22,395 nt of DNA from Gammaproteobacteria bacterium (GCA_020630035.1 JAHDCB010000002.1:1-22395); one strand, 5' to 3'; counted from the stretch's first letter, positions 7,461-15,440 are shown. Notes: generated from the sequence alone by a model not told the origin. Numbers and translations are program-made.

Positions 7461-8912
7461 ATGATCTTTATGCCTGAATTCCCAGACGCCTTTTATCCAG
7501 CCTTACCTGAGATCTTCTTACTCAGCTGTGCCTGTCTGATTCTGGTGCTTGATGTCTTCCTGCATCGCACCACAAAAACAACCACCTACCTGCTCAGCCT
7601 GGCCGCCTTAGCCGGGACCTTCTTACTCACCTTCCATGTCAGCAGCCCGGACACCCAGCTACTATTCGCGGACAGCTACATCCGGGACCCTGCCGCAGAC
7701 TTGATCAAGCTCGGCTTACTGGCAGTCACCTTTCTGGCACTGATTTACGCCAGAGACGACTTATCTGAACAAGCCTTGTTACGCGGTGAATATTTCACCC
7801 TGGTACTATTCGCCACCCTGGGCATGCTGGTAATAGCCTCAGCCTACAGTTTCCTGACCCTGTACCTGGGCTTGGAACTGCTTGCACTCAGCTTGTATAG
7901 CCTGGTGCCATTCAATCGTGATTCAACCACCGGTTCTGAAGCCGGGATCAAATATTTCGTGCTCGGCGCACTGGCCTCCGGGATGTTGCTGTACGGCATT
8001 TCCATGCTGTATGGCGCAACTGGTGCCCTCTCATTTGCAGCCGTCGCAGCGGCTATACAAGCCGGCCAGGTAGATCAGACCTTCCTGGTATTCGGCCTGG
8101 TCTTCATAGTCATCGGCGTAGCATTCAAATTCGGTGCAATACCATTTCATATGTGGGTCCCGGATGTTTATCAGGGTGCACCGACCTCAGTCGTCCTGTT
8201 TTTAAGTAGTGCACCTAAAATAGCTGCATTTGCCCTGGCACTACGCCTGTTGGCCGACGGCCTGCCGGATCTGGCGGCACACTGGCAGAACATGCTGGCC
8301 ATTCTGGCCGTACTCTCCATGGCTCTGGGTAATGTCATCGCCATCGCTCAGACCAATATCAAACGCATGTTCGCCTACTCAACCATCGCCCATGTCGGGT
8401 TCATCTTGTTAGGCCTGCTGGCCGCAAATGGTAAAGGCTATGCTGCCGCACTGTTCTATAGTCTGGTCTATGCCCTGACCGCTGTTGGTGGGTTCGGCGT
8501 GCTGGCCATGCTCAGCCACCGAGGCTTGAATGCAGAACAAATCGACGACCTGCGCGGACTGCATCAACGTAACCCCTGGATGGCCCTGATGATGCTCCTG
8601 CTGCTGTTTTCTATGGCCGGCGTTCCACCCACCGTTGGTTTTTTTGCCAAATTGTTTGTGCTAGAAGCACTCGTCAGCCTGGATCAGATCGGTTTGGCAA
8701 TTATCGCGGTGTTTTTCTCTATTATCGGAGCCTACTATTATTTACGGGTCATCAAGGTGATGTATTTTGATCAGCCGGATACGTCTGTTCGACCAGCACG
8801 TATGACATTTGGCAGCACAGCCGCCCTGAGTGTCAATGGCCTGTCAGTACTGGCACTGGGCTTATTCCCAGCCACCCTGATGGCACTTTGCCAGGCTGCC
8901 TTCAGCCCTTAG
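7461..8912 (+). CDS. nuoN: NADH-quinone oxidoreductase subunit N
   Basis: NuoN is one of the antiporter-like membrane subunits of respiratory complex I and takes part in proton pumping. The 483 residues (E. coli 485) are highly hydrophobic with about 14 predicted membrane segments. Recognisable blocks are YLGLELLALSLYSLVPF, with the conserved membrane Glu, then GSEAGIKYFVLGALASG, FHMWVPDVYQGAPT, SSAPKIAAFALALRLL, with a conserved Lys, and FSMAGVPPTVGFFAK. An alternative ATG lies at 7470, giving the more family-like start MPEFP. The gene normally ends a nuo operon; here it lies alone between rplT and pilM, 4 bp from pilM. The match to NuoN is much better than to MrpD or hydrogenase-type relatives. 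Confidence 0.93.
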   Translation: MIFMPEFPDAFYPALPEIFLLSCACLILVLDVFLHRTTKTTTYLLSLAALAGTFLLTFHVSSPDTQLLFADSYIRDPAADLIKLGLLAVTFLALIYARDDLSEQALLRGEYFTLVLFATLGMLVIASAYSFLTLYLGLELLALSLYSLVPFNRDSTTGSEAGIKYFVLGALASGMLLYGISMLYGATGALSFAAVAAAIQAGQVDQTFLVFGLVFIVIGVAFKFGAIPFHMWVPDVYQGAPTSVVLFLSSAPKIAAFALALRLLADGLPDLAAHWQNMLAILAVLSMALGNVIAIAQTNIKRMFAYSTIAHVGFILLGLLAANGKGYAAALFYSLVYALTAVGGFGVLAMLSHRGLNAEQIDDLRGLHQRNPWMALMMLLLLFSMAGVPPTVGFFAKLFVLEALVSLDQIGLAIIAVFFSIIGAYYYLRVIKVMYFDQPDTSVRPARMTFGSTAALSVNGLSVLALGLFPATLMALCQAAFSP

Positions 8913-8916
8913 CGGC

Positions 8917-9858
8917 ATGCTCTCAGGCCTGTTCAACCCACCGGCCTTATTAGGTGTTGACCTGTGCCCTGAGAGTGTTCGCCTGATTCAGTTAGGCAGG
9001 CGTCGTCACTGGCGCAACACCCATTATTGTGTTGAAGGCTGCGCAATACAGCCAATACCACAGCAAACGCCGATAACCAACCGGGCAGCAGCCATCAGCG
9101 ATGCCTTACAACAGGCAGTGCAGCAAGCCAGGGTAAAAACCCGTCAGGTTGTGGTCGCGCTATCAGCATCAGACACCATCAGCAAAACCTTGACCTTACC
9201 AGATGTCCCAAGCGACGAAATGGTACACCGGGTCAGATTAGAAGCTGCCGAGCAGATCCCTTTTCCAATAGAAGAGGCCGCCCTGGATTTTGCGACCCTG
9301 GGCCGCTCTGCGCAAGCGATGGACCAGGTGGAAATACTGCTGGTTGCAGCACGCCGTGAGACTGTTGAACAATGCATCGCCATCGTACAGGCAGCTAATC
9401 TGAATTGCCGGATTGTAGACAGCCTGCCACTGGTCATACAACGAGCTTATCAGGCATTCTGCCAACCTCAGGCAGCACCACATATACCTTATGCATTGCT
9501 GGATACCAGCCATAACAGGTGTCATCTGGTCATCTTTCAAGGCCACAGACAACTCTTTCAATACAGCACGCCGGTGACAGCTGAGCGTGTACTACACACT
9601 GCCTGCGAACAACTGCAAACCTATCTGCAAAACGAACACTCACTAGCCGGCATCTGGCTGGCGGGGCCCCATGCCAACCATATTGCAGGGCCACTCACAA
9701 CCCACCTGAAACTCCCCACCGCCTGCGCCAACCCTTTTATTCACATGACACTACGCCCTGGCGTGCCAGTCCTGTCACCTGACGATGAAGCGCCCAACAT
9801 GCTGACAGCATGCAGTCTCGCTCTACGTCGTTTCGATACCCGTCATGGTTCGTATTAA
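8917..9858 (+). CDS. pilM: Type IV pilus assembly protein PilM
   Basis: PilM is an actin-like cytoplasmic protein that binds the N-terminus of PilN and links the pilus motor to the PilN/O/P alignment complex. The N-terminus LLGVDLCPESVRLIQL fits the first phosphate-binding strand of the fold, and ALLDTSHNRCHLVIFQG the second nucleotide-loop region. RLEAAEQIPFPIEEA is a PilM hallmark (the usual form is about ...QIPFPLEEV). At 313 residues it is somewhat shorter than common PilM proteins (about 350). The start is 4 bp after the nuoN stop without a visible ribosome binding site, which suggests translational coupling. It overlaps pilN by 14 bp. Confidence 0.93.
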   Translation: MLSGLFNPPALLGVDLCPESVRLIQLGRRRHWRNTHYCVEGCAIQPIPQQTPITNRAAAISDALQQAVQQARVKTRQVVVALSASDTISKTLTLPDVPSDEMVHRVRLEAAEQIPFPIEEAALDFATLGRSAQAMDQVEILLVAARRETVEQCIAIVQAANLNCRIVDSLPLVIQRAYQAFCQPQAAPHIPYALLDTSHNRCHLVIFQGHRQLFQYSTPVTAERVLHTACEQLQTYLQNEHSLAGIWLAGPHANHIAGPLTTHLKLPTACANPFIHMTLRPGVPVLSPDDEAPNMLTACSLALRRFDTRHGSY

Positions 9859-10402
9859 CCTGCTACCCTGGCGCGAAACACAGCAGACTCAACGCCGGCG
9901 ACAATTTCTGCGGCTGTTGCTGGTCGCTGTACTCACCACACTGCTGTTACTGGTCACACTATATGGATACAACGCCTATTCACTCGCGGCCTATACCGAA
10001 CAGAGTCGCACCCTGAAAAACCGCATCAGCGAGCTGGCCACACCGCTCAAAACAGCAGACAAACTGATACAGCAGCATACAACTCTGGCCTCTTACAAAG
10101 ACCAGGTCCACCAATGGCAAATCAACCAGGCCCAGAGTGTTCGATTATTCGATGAGCTGGTTAACACACTACCCGTCACACTTACTCTCAACCAGGTGAC
10201 ACAACAAGATAAACAGCTCATACTGCAAGGTGCTGCAGCCTCATCACGTGACATCTCGACCTATATCCATCAGCTGGCAACCAGTCCCTGGTTACGCAAC
10301 CCACAGCTGGAGATCACGACACCTGATGAGCAAACTGACACACACCAGTTTCGTATTACAGCACAACATGTGTTCGTACCCACCTTATCCAGTACACCAT
10401 GA
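9845..10402 (+). CDS. pilN: Type IV pilus assembly protein PilN
   Basis: PilN is a bitopic inner-membrane protein that pairs with PilO and docks PilM through a short cytoplasmic N-tail. The start MVRINLLPWRE is the PilM-binding motif. A single membrane helix follows at about residues 20-43 (LRLLLVAVLTTLLLLVTLYG), then a coiled-coil stretch and a ferredoxin-like periplasmic domain containing LPVTLTLNQV. The length of 185 residues is normal. Start and stop overlap pilM (14 bp) and the pilO-pilP gene (4 bp), so the set is translated as one unit. Confidence 0.95.
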   Translation: MVRINLLPWRETQQTQRRRQFLRLLLVAVLTTLLLLVTLYGYNAYSLAAYTEQSRTLKNRISELATPLKTADKLIQQHTTLASYKDQVHQWQINQAQSVRLFDELVNTLPVTLTLNQVTQQDKQLILQGAAASSRDISTYIHQLATSPWLRNPQLEITTPDEQTDTHQFRITAQHVFVPTLSSTP

Positions 10403-11400
10403 ATGACCCTGATCTGGCCAATATCGGTACCTGGACACTACCATTGCGCCTGATCGTTATCCTGTCGACTTGTCTGTTGCTGGTAGGCATTGCCTACCTC
10501 TTCCTGTTACAGACGCAACAGCAGCAGCTCACACAAGCGCAACACAACCTTGATCAGTTACGTACAACCTTCACACAACAACACGCAAAAATAGCGCCAT
10601 TAGCAGACCAGCAGGCCAGTTACACTGCACTGCGCCAGGCCCTGAACCAACGAGTTCAGCCAGATGCTGCACCAGGTAACACAGCCGACCTGCTGGTTGC
10701 GACTTCACAAGTCGGCTTGGGTACCCAGGTTAATTTTGTCACATTTCAGCCACAACCAAGCATCAGACACGACCTATACACAGAGACCCCGATCAAATTA
10801 AGCGTTACGGGCGATTATCATAACTTAGCTACCTTTATCAGCAACCTGGCCCAGCACCCGGGAATTATCACACTGCATGATATTGAATTACAGCGTACGG
10901 CTCCGCCCGGCAAAAAAAAACAGCCACTCAGCCTGACTTTCACCCTGAAGGCCTACCTCCCCAACAACTGGCAAGTACCACAGCCAGCCACCCCGACAAA
11001 ATCGCCTGTTCCACCCTCACTCCCTGCAACGATCCCTCCCACCCAGTATACCGAGGCCGGTCGCCGCGATCCATTCGCACCACTGCGGAACACACCCACA
11101 ACACCACCCAAAATATCCTCTCACTCACAAGGCCCACTACAACAATACGCTCTGGACACTTTACAGATGGTTGGCACTGTCAGCCAGCAACAGCAACACC
11201 GGGGGCTACTACAAAGCCCGGACGGCCTGATACACCAGGTCAAAATTGGCAGTTACGTTGGCCAGAAGCAGGGCCGGGTGCAAAGCATTCACCCGGACAA
11301 AATCATCGTACATGAACATCGAGGCACTAATGAGGCAGTGCATCACATCACCCTCAGCCCGGGTGCGCCGCCAAACACCAGGACTCAACCAACACCGTGA
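10399..11400 (+). CDS. PilO-PilP fusion protein (type IV pilus)
   Basis: One uninterrupted 333-residue frame carries two pilus proteins usually encoded separately. Residues 1-188 are PilO-like: a short tail, a membrane helix (16-37), a coiled coil, then a domain with TPIKLSVTGDYHNLATFISN and ITLHDIELQ. A Pro-rich linker spans about 193-216. Residues 217-325 are PilP-like: TEAGRRDPFAPL, PLQQYALDTLQMVGTV, then GLIHQVKIGSYVGQKQGRVQSI, written here as two family blocks separated by a Gly-rich turn. PilP is normally a lipoprotein that binds the secretin PilQ; no lipobox is present, so the PilP part would be anchored by the PilO helix. The join has no stop, frameshift or abrupt composition change, so a real fusion is likely. 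It overlaps pilN and glnD by 4 bp each. Confidence 0.9.
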   Translation: MNDPDLANIGTWTLPLRLIVILSTCLLLVGIAYLFLLQTQQQQLTQAQHNLDQLRTTFTQQHAKIAPLADQQASYTALRQALNQRVQPDAAPGNTADLLVATSQVGLGTQVNFVTFQPQPSIRHDLYTETPIKLSVTGDYHNLATFISNLAQHPGIITLHDIELQRTAPPGKKKQPLSLTFTLKAYLPNNWQVPQPATPTKSPVPPSLPATIPPTQYTEAGRRDPFAPLRNTPTTPPKISSHSQGPLQQYALDTLQMVGTVSQQQQHRGLLQSPDGLIHQVKIGSYVGQKQGRVQSIHPDKIIVHEHRGTNEAVHHITLSPGAPPNTRTQPTP

Positions 11401-14030
11401 GCCGTTTACATTTTCTGACAGACTCAGCCGCTAAGCTGAGTAAACAAACCGCCACAGTGCCCAGCTACAAGCAAGCATTGCAAGCTGCCGATCAGGCACT
11501 GACACAACAGTTTATGGCCGACACTGACACGCCTGTCCGTGAACTCTTACACATCCGGGCCAGCTTCATTGACGTTATGCTGCATCAACTGTGGATACAG
11601 TATATGCCACAAGCTGCGACCGCCACTCTGATCGCGGTTGGTGGCTATGGCCGCGCTGAACTACATCCCGCCTCCGATATCGACCTGCTGATCCTGAGCG
11701 CCGATGACCCGGAACCGTTATCAGCCCCCATCACAGCACTCATTACCTTTTTGTGGGATATCGGATTACAGGTCGGTCATAGTGTACGCAGCCTGGCGCA
11801 CTGTACCCGGTTAGCCGCTGACGATGTAAGCGTCATGACCAATCTGCTGGAAGCCAGGTACCTGGCAGGTCAACACGGCCTGTATAAAGCCTTACAACAA
11901 GCACTCAACCAGTCCGACATCTGGCCCAGTGCAGACTTCTTCACCGCAAAATATGCCGAACAGACGCAACGCCATGCCAGACAAGAGGATAATGGCTACA
12001 ACCTGGAACCGAATATCAAACTAAACCCAGGTGGACTACGCGATATCCAGACCATCGGTTGGATTGCAAAACGCCATTTAAACACCACAAACCGCAAAGA
12101 CTTAACCCGACAAAATCTGCTCAGTACCACCGAATACCGTCATTTGTGTGCAGGAGAAAACTTTCTGTGGCAAATTCGATACGCTCTGCACCTGATCACG
12201 GGCCGCCAGGAAGACCGGCTATTATTTGAACATCAGCGTACCCTGGCACAACAGTTCGGCTATACCGATAGTGATGCCAACCTGGCGGTTGAACAGTTCA
12301 TGCAACGTTATTATCGGGCAGTCATTCAACTACAACGGCTGAATGAGTTATTCCTGCAGGTCTTTCAGGACCTCATCACACCAGCCAAATCAGCACCACA
12401 TCGAATCAATGCTCGTTTTCAGTCCAACAATGGTCACCTGGAAGCTATTCATACCGACATCTTCCGGCAACAACCACTGGCCATGCTGGAAATATTCCTG
12501 GTATTACAGCAAAACCCTCACCTGACTGGCATCCGGGCAAATACGATTCGCGCCCTTCGTACTCATCGTGACCGGATTGATGCCGCATTACGTGCAGACA
12601 TCCGGGCACAAAGCCTGTTTATGGAGATCCTGCGCCAGCCTGCTGGCGTCACCCATGCACTGAGGCGCATGCATCGCTATGGCATACTGTCACGCTATAT
12701 TCCGGCATTTCATCAGGTGACCGGTCTGATGCAATTCGACCTGTTTCACGTGTACACAGTTGATGAACATATCTTGACGGTATTACGCAATGTGAGGCGT
12801 TTTGCCCTGCCACAACAACACCCGGAACTTGCCGAATACCACCCGGTCTGGCTACGTATTGCCAAACCCGAACTGCTGTATCTCGCCGCGTTGTTCCATG
12901 ATATCGGCAAAGGACGCGGCGGTAATCACTCCGAAACCGGTGCAACCGCTGCTTATACCTTCTGCCAGCAACATCAGCTCACAGCACAGGACTGCGAACT
13001 GGTTGCCTGGCTGGTCAAAAAGCACCTGGCAATGTCACATACAGCACAACACCAGGATCTTGATGATGATACCGTCATACAAACCTTTGCTGACAAAATC
13101 GCCACACCACAACACCTGCATGCACTCTATCTGCTGACAATTGCAGACATGCAGGGTACCAATCCGGCACGCTGGAGTTCATGGAAACAAGCTTTGCTGG
13201 CACAACTGTACCAACGCACCCAGGCACGATTACAGCAGCACGATACACCAAGTGCCCAGCAACGCATCCAGACAGCACAACAAGCTGCCCGGCAACAACT
13301 CAACACCCAAACAACACTGTCATCTGATACTATCGCAACTTACTGGTCTGTATGCAGCAACAACTACTTCCTGCAAACAACGCCGGACGCCATCGCCTGG
13401 CATACAACTGCATACCTGAAAAACACTGGAAAAAACAAACCGATTCAGGTACTTACCCGGCGAGACCACCATCATGGATGCACCGAAATCTTCACCTTCG
13501 GAACAGACCGGGATGGCTTATTCGTGCAAACGACCATAGCACTGGACTATCTCGGACTGAGCATCTTAGGTGCCCGGATTGAAGAACGCGACCCCGGACA
13601 AACAACCAGTAGCTACTTTGTACTGACAAAAGAAAACCAGGCAGTGCCGAATGATCAGCACATCCACATCGTGCAATACCTGGCTGAGCAACTGAATCAG
13701 CCGGCGTACCCCCCTCATACCGACATCAACCAGCCCATACCCAGGCGACTACAACCGTTCGTCTGTAAGACCCAGGTGCAACTACAAACCAACACAGCCC
13801 ATACAGCAACACTGTTGGAATTAACCACTCAGGATCGGCCGGGACTTCTGACCCACATTGGCATACTATTAGAGACACACCAGCTTCGACTGCACAATGC
13901 CCGAATTCTGACAGAAGGTGCCATTGCACACGACCGATTCGCGATCACTAACCGTAACAACCAGCCCATCACCGACCAGAACACATTACAGTTATTAAAA
14001 AAACATTTAATTTACAATAGCTTAAGTTAA
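11397..14030 (+). CDS. glnD: Bifunctional [protein-PII] uridylyltransferase/uridylyl-removing enzyme
   Basis: GlnD senses glutamine and adds or removes UMP on PII proteins (GlnB/GlnK), so setting glutamine synthetase activity and Ntr gene expression. The 877 residues (E. coli 890) hold a nucleotidyltransferase domain with GGYGRAELHPASDIDLL (Gly82-Gly83, Asp94, Asp96), and a middle HD domain with ALFHDIGKGRGGNHSE (His501-Asp502) for UMP removal. Two C-terminal ACT domains follow, near 696 (TDRDGLFVQTT) and near 807 (TQDRPGLLTHIG). The start is GTG within GTGA, overlapping the pilO-pilP stop by 4 bp; alternatives would cut the conserved N-terminal region. GlnD usually neighbours map or dapD, so this pilus context is unusual. 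Confidence 0.96.
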   Translation: MSRLHFLTDSAAKLSKQTATVPSYKQALQAADQALTQQFMADTDTPVRELLHIRASFIDVMLHQLWIQYMPQAATATLIAVGGYGRAELHPASDIDLLILSADDPEPLSAPITALITFLWDIGLQVGHSVRSLAHCTRLAADDVSVMTNLLEARYLAGQHGLYKALQQALNQSDIWPSADFFTAKYAEQTQRHARQEDNGYNLEPNIKLNPGGLRDIQTIGWIAKRHLNTTNRKDLTRQNLLSTTEYRHLCAGENFLWQIRYALHLITGRQEDRLLFEHQRTLAQQFGYTDSDANLAVEQFMQRYYRAVIQLQRLNELFLQVFQDLITPAKSAPHRINARFQSNNGHLEAIHTDIFRQQPLAMLEIFLVLQQNPHLTGIRANTIRALRTHRDRIDAALRADIRAQSLFMEILRQPAGVTHALRRMHRYGILSRYIPAFHQVTGLMQFDLFHVYTVDEHILTVLRNVRRFALPQQHPELAEYHPVWLRIAKPELLYLAALFHDIGKGRGGNHSETGATAAYTFCQQHQLTAQDCELVAWLVKKHLAMSHTAQHQDLDDDTVIQTFADKIATPQHLHALYLLTIADMQGTNPARWSSWKQALLAQLYQRTQARLQQHDTPSAQQRIQTAQQAARQQLNTQTTLSSDTIATYWSVCSNNYFLQTTPDAIAWHTTAYLKNTGKNKPIQVLTRRDHHHGCTEIFTFGTDRDGLFVQTTIALDYLGLSILGARIEERDPGQTTSSYFVLTKENQAVPNDQHIHIVQYLAEQLNQPAYPPHTDINQPIPRRLQPFVCKTQVQLQTNTAHTATLLELTTQDRPGLLTHIGILLETHQLRLHNARILTEGAIAHDRFAITNRNNQPITDQNTLQLLKKHLIYNSLS

Positions 14031-14064
14031 TCAACTAGTTAACCTTATGCCCTGCGCCCAAGGA

Positions 14065-14093
14065 TAGCCAAACACATACAGCTTCGTTATAAT
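14065..14093 (+). promoter_or_regulatory. Possible sigma70 promoter after glnD
   Basis: TATAAT at 14088-14093 is a perfect -10 box; TAGCCA at 14065-14070 matches the -35 consensus at 4 of 6 bases with a 17-nt spacer. It lies 35 bp after the glnD stop and about 315 bp before the next ATG. A terminator follows about 70 nt downstream, so the transcript may be a short RNA or an attenuated leader. Confidence 0.4.
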
Positions 14094-14138
14094 GGGTATC
14101 ACGCAAACATTATCCTGAAGAGCAGAAATAACCTGTCA

Positions 14139-14170
14139 TGCGCCTTCTCACAAGGAAGGTAGCATTTTTT
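14139..14170 (+). terminator. Rho-independent terminator downstream of glnD
   Basis: TGC-G-CCTTC (14139-14147) pairs with GAAGG-TA-GCA (14155-14164) around a 7-nt loop, with a small internal bulge, and is followed directly by TTTTTTG (14165-14171). This is a standard intrinsic terminator layout. It would end the nuoN-pilMN-glnD transcript and also any RNA started at the 14088 -10 box. From 14172 to 14407 I see only a long-range inverted repeat. Confidence 0.65.
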
Positions 14171-14301
14171 GTTTCAACTGGCCAACATACCTTGGAACCT
14201 TGATTTGAAGCAGTTCACAGTTGTTTCTGGTACCGGGGAAAAACCGTTGCTTTAATGAACTACCAGCATCAGATTTAAACATACCTGAATTGATTGATTG
14301 G

Positions 14302-14351
14302 CTGCCACCGTTTCATCCTGATCGCACATGAGAACAAGCGACCGGTGGCAG
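14302..14351. repeat. Inverted repeat upstream of the Lcl-like gene
   Basis: CTGCCACCG (14302-14310) and CGGTGGCAG (14343-14351) are perfectly complementary 9-mers separated by 32 nt, starting about 105 bp before the ATG of the next gene. It could be an operator, part of a structured 5' leader, or chance. Confidence 0.35.
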
Positions 14352-14407
14352 TCACTGTACTGCATTGGGCAGGCATTGATAAAGGTCTCACAAACAGGGT
14401 TTACGCT

Positions 14408-15157
14408 ATGAAAAACAGCATCGCATTCGGTCTGCTTGCAGGGGCAAGCTTAACAACACACATTGCTATAGGTGCTTGCTCCACTGAATTAGATATGAAC
14501 GGCAAAAGCATTATTGGTGCAACAATGACCGGTGTGGAAGAACGATCCTCGGTTGTCACAACTAGTGATGTAAAAGCCCTGCTATCATCCGGGAATAACG
14601 GCTTCACCGTCAGTGAAAAACATAGTGGACCAGGCAAATCCTGGTACGATGCCATGGCATATTGCGAAAGCCTTGAATCCCCCGAAAGAGGCGACCCGAA
14701 TGGCACTATCTACACTGACTGGCGAGTACCCAGTACATCTGAAATGTTCACTATCTGTAAACATGATAATGTACACATTAATTTTCATACAGGTGAACAA
14801 AAGCTAGTGCCGATCAATGGCCAGGAAAACCAGCTGAACACCGAGGTATTTACCCTCGACCATGTCAATGCAGAATACCATGTGCATGGAGCAGATTTCT
14901 GCCTGATGCCACTCGAACATGAAGATGCGATCAAAGGTGAACGCGATTTCGGGCTTCTGGTAAAAGATATACACTATATCTACGATGGTTTTGACTCGAA
15001 GAGATTTAGTCAGGATAATCCACGCGGCCACCTGACGACAAACTATGCAATTGCTTCTTCATTCAACCCAGCTCGCTCACACGTGCTTAAAACGCCTTTG
15101 CCGATCTCAGCAGAAATCGACACGGGTCATACCCTACACATCTACTGTGTACGCTAA
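14408..15157 (+). CDS. Secreted DUF1566/Lcl-C-like protein
   Basis: The 249-residue product starts with an export signal (MKNSIAFGLLAGASLTTHIA) ending at IGAC, which could be a signal peptidase I site or a weak lipobox at Cys23. Residues about 78-117 read SWYDAMAYCESL...TDWRVPSTSEMFTIC, the pattern of the DUF1566 (Lcl C-terminal) fold, and the protein ends HIYCVR like other members. Lcl proteins of Legionella are surface adhesins; a similar role here is only inference. AGGG at 14396-14399 is 8 nt before the chosen ATG; the in-frame extension upstream lacks a signal peptide. It lies alone between glnD and the second pilus cluster, preceded by a terminator and followed after 21 bp by the second foldback repeat. 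I cannot assign a precise function. Confidence 0.7.
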   Translation: MKNSIAFGLLAGASLTTHIAIGACSTELDMNGKSIIGATMTGVEERSSVVTTSDVKALLSSGNNGFTVSEKHSGPGKSWYDAMAYCESLESPERGDPNGTIYTDWRVPSTSEMFTICKHDNVHINFHTGEQKLVPINGQENQLNTEVFTLDHVNAEYHVHGADFCLMPLEHEDAIKGERDFGLLVKDIHYIYDGFDSKRFSQDNPRGHLTTNYAIASSFNPARSHVLKTPLPISAEIDTGHTLHIYCVR

Positions 15158-15178
15158 TTCCCCACATTAACCAAACCA

Positions 15179-15338
15179 GAGGGCATTCTCAATTAGCTGA
15201 GTAGCAATAATTTTGAGTCATTTTTTGTCCTGACAAGGCGCGATGAGGAGTAATAGTTATTCTATTGCGGCGAATTGCAACCCAGTCAGCGCAGAAAAGG
15301 GCCAAAATCAAACCATGAAGCTGATTGAAAACACCCCC
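15179..15338 (+). repeat. MITE-like foldback repeat, copy 2
   Basis: This is the second copy of the element at 3178-3335, in the same orientation and 2 bp longer. The outer arms TTCTCAATTAGCT (15186-15198) and AGCTGATTGAAAA (15319-15331), the inner CTGAC (15230-15234) and GTCAG (15285-15289), and the central stem are all kept. The central 5' arm is GCGAT (15240-15244) instead of GCAAT, which still pairs with ATTGC (15264-15268) through a G-U pair. Like copy 1 it starts about 20-25 bp behind a stop codon, here that of the Lcl-like gene. Confidence 0.8.
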
Positions 15339-15440
15339 AGTGTAAGCTTCGCTGATCTGCAATACGAAAACAGCGAAGCTTACTCTTCGAAAAATAATAG
15401 CACCAGCCTGACTGACCCCACCGCCGAACCTCCAGCCTGA
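15315..15440 (+). CDS. Small ORF starting inside the foldback repeat
   Basis: A 41-residue frame starts with MKLIENT, encoded by the right end of the repeat, and runs through the adjacent hairpin to end ...TDPTAEPPA. In copy 1 the same ATG gives MKLIENTSYVT and stops. The first seven residues are identical in both copies while two codons differ silently (GAG/GAA, AAT/AAC). No good ribosome binding site is seen and the residue makeup is not informative, so translation is doubtful. A longer in-frame start exists at 15243. Confidence 0.2.
   Translation: MKLIENTPSVSFADLQYENSEAYSSKNNSTSLTDPTAEPPA
15339..15386. repeat. Strong 15-bp hairpin next to repeat copy 2
   Basis: AGTGTAAGCTTCGCT (15339-15353) is complementary to AGCGAAGCTTACTCT (15372-15386) with one mismatch and an 18-nt loop. 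It starts exactly where the foldback repeat ends and has no T-run, so it does not look like a standard terminator. It may be a separate small palindromic element or part of a longer form of the repeat. Confidence 0.55.

Noticed and set aside
14031..14407. tRNA gene in the gap after glnD
   Set aside because: No cloverleaf with T-loop GTTCGA-type sequence and matching acceptor stem can be found on either strand.
15243..15440. 65-codon ORF through repeat copy 2 as a real gene
   Set aside because: The corresponding frame in copy 1 is disrupted by a 2-nt difference and there is no convincing ribosome binding site. Only the shorter ORF at 15315 is kept, with low confidence.
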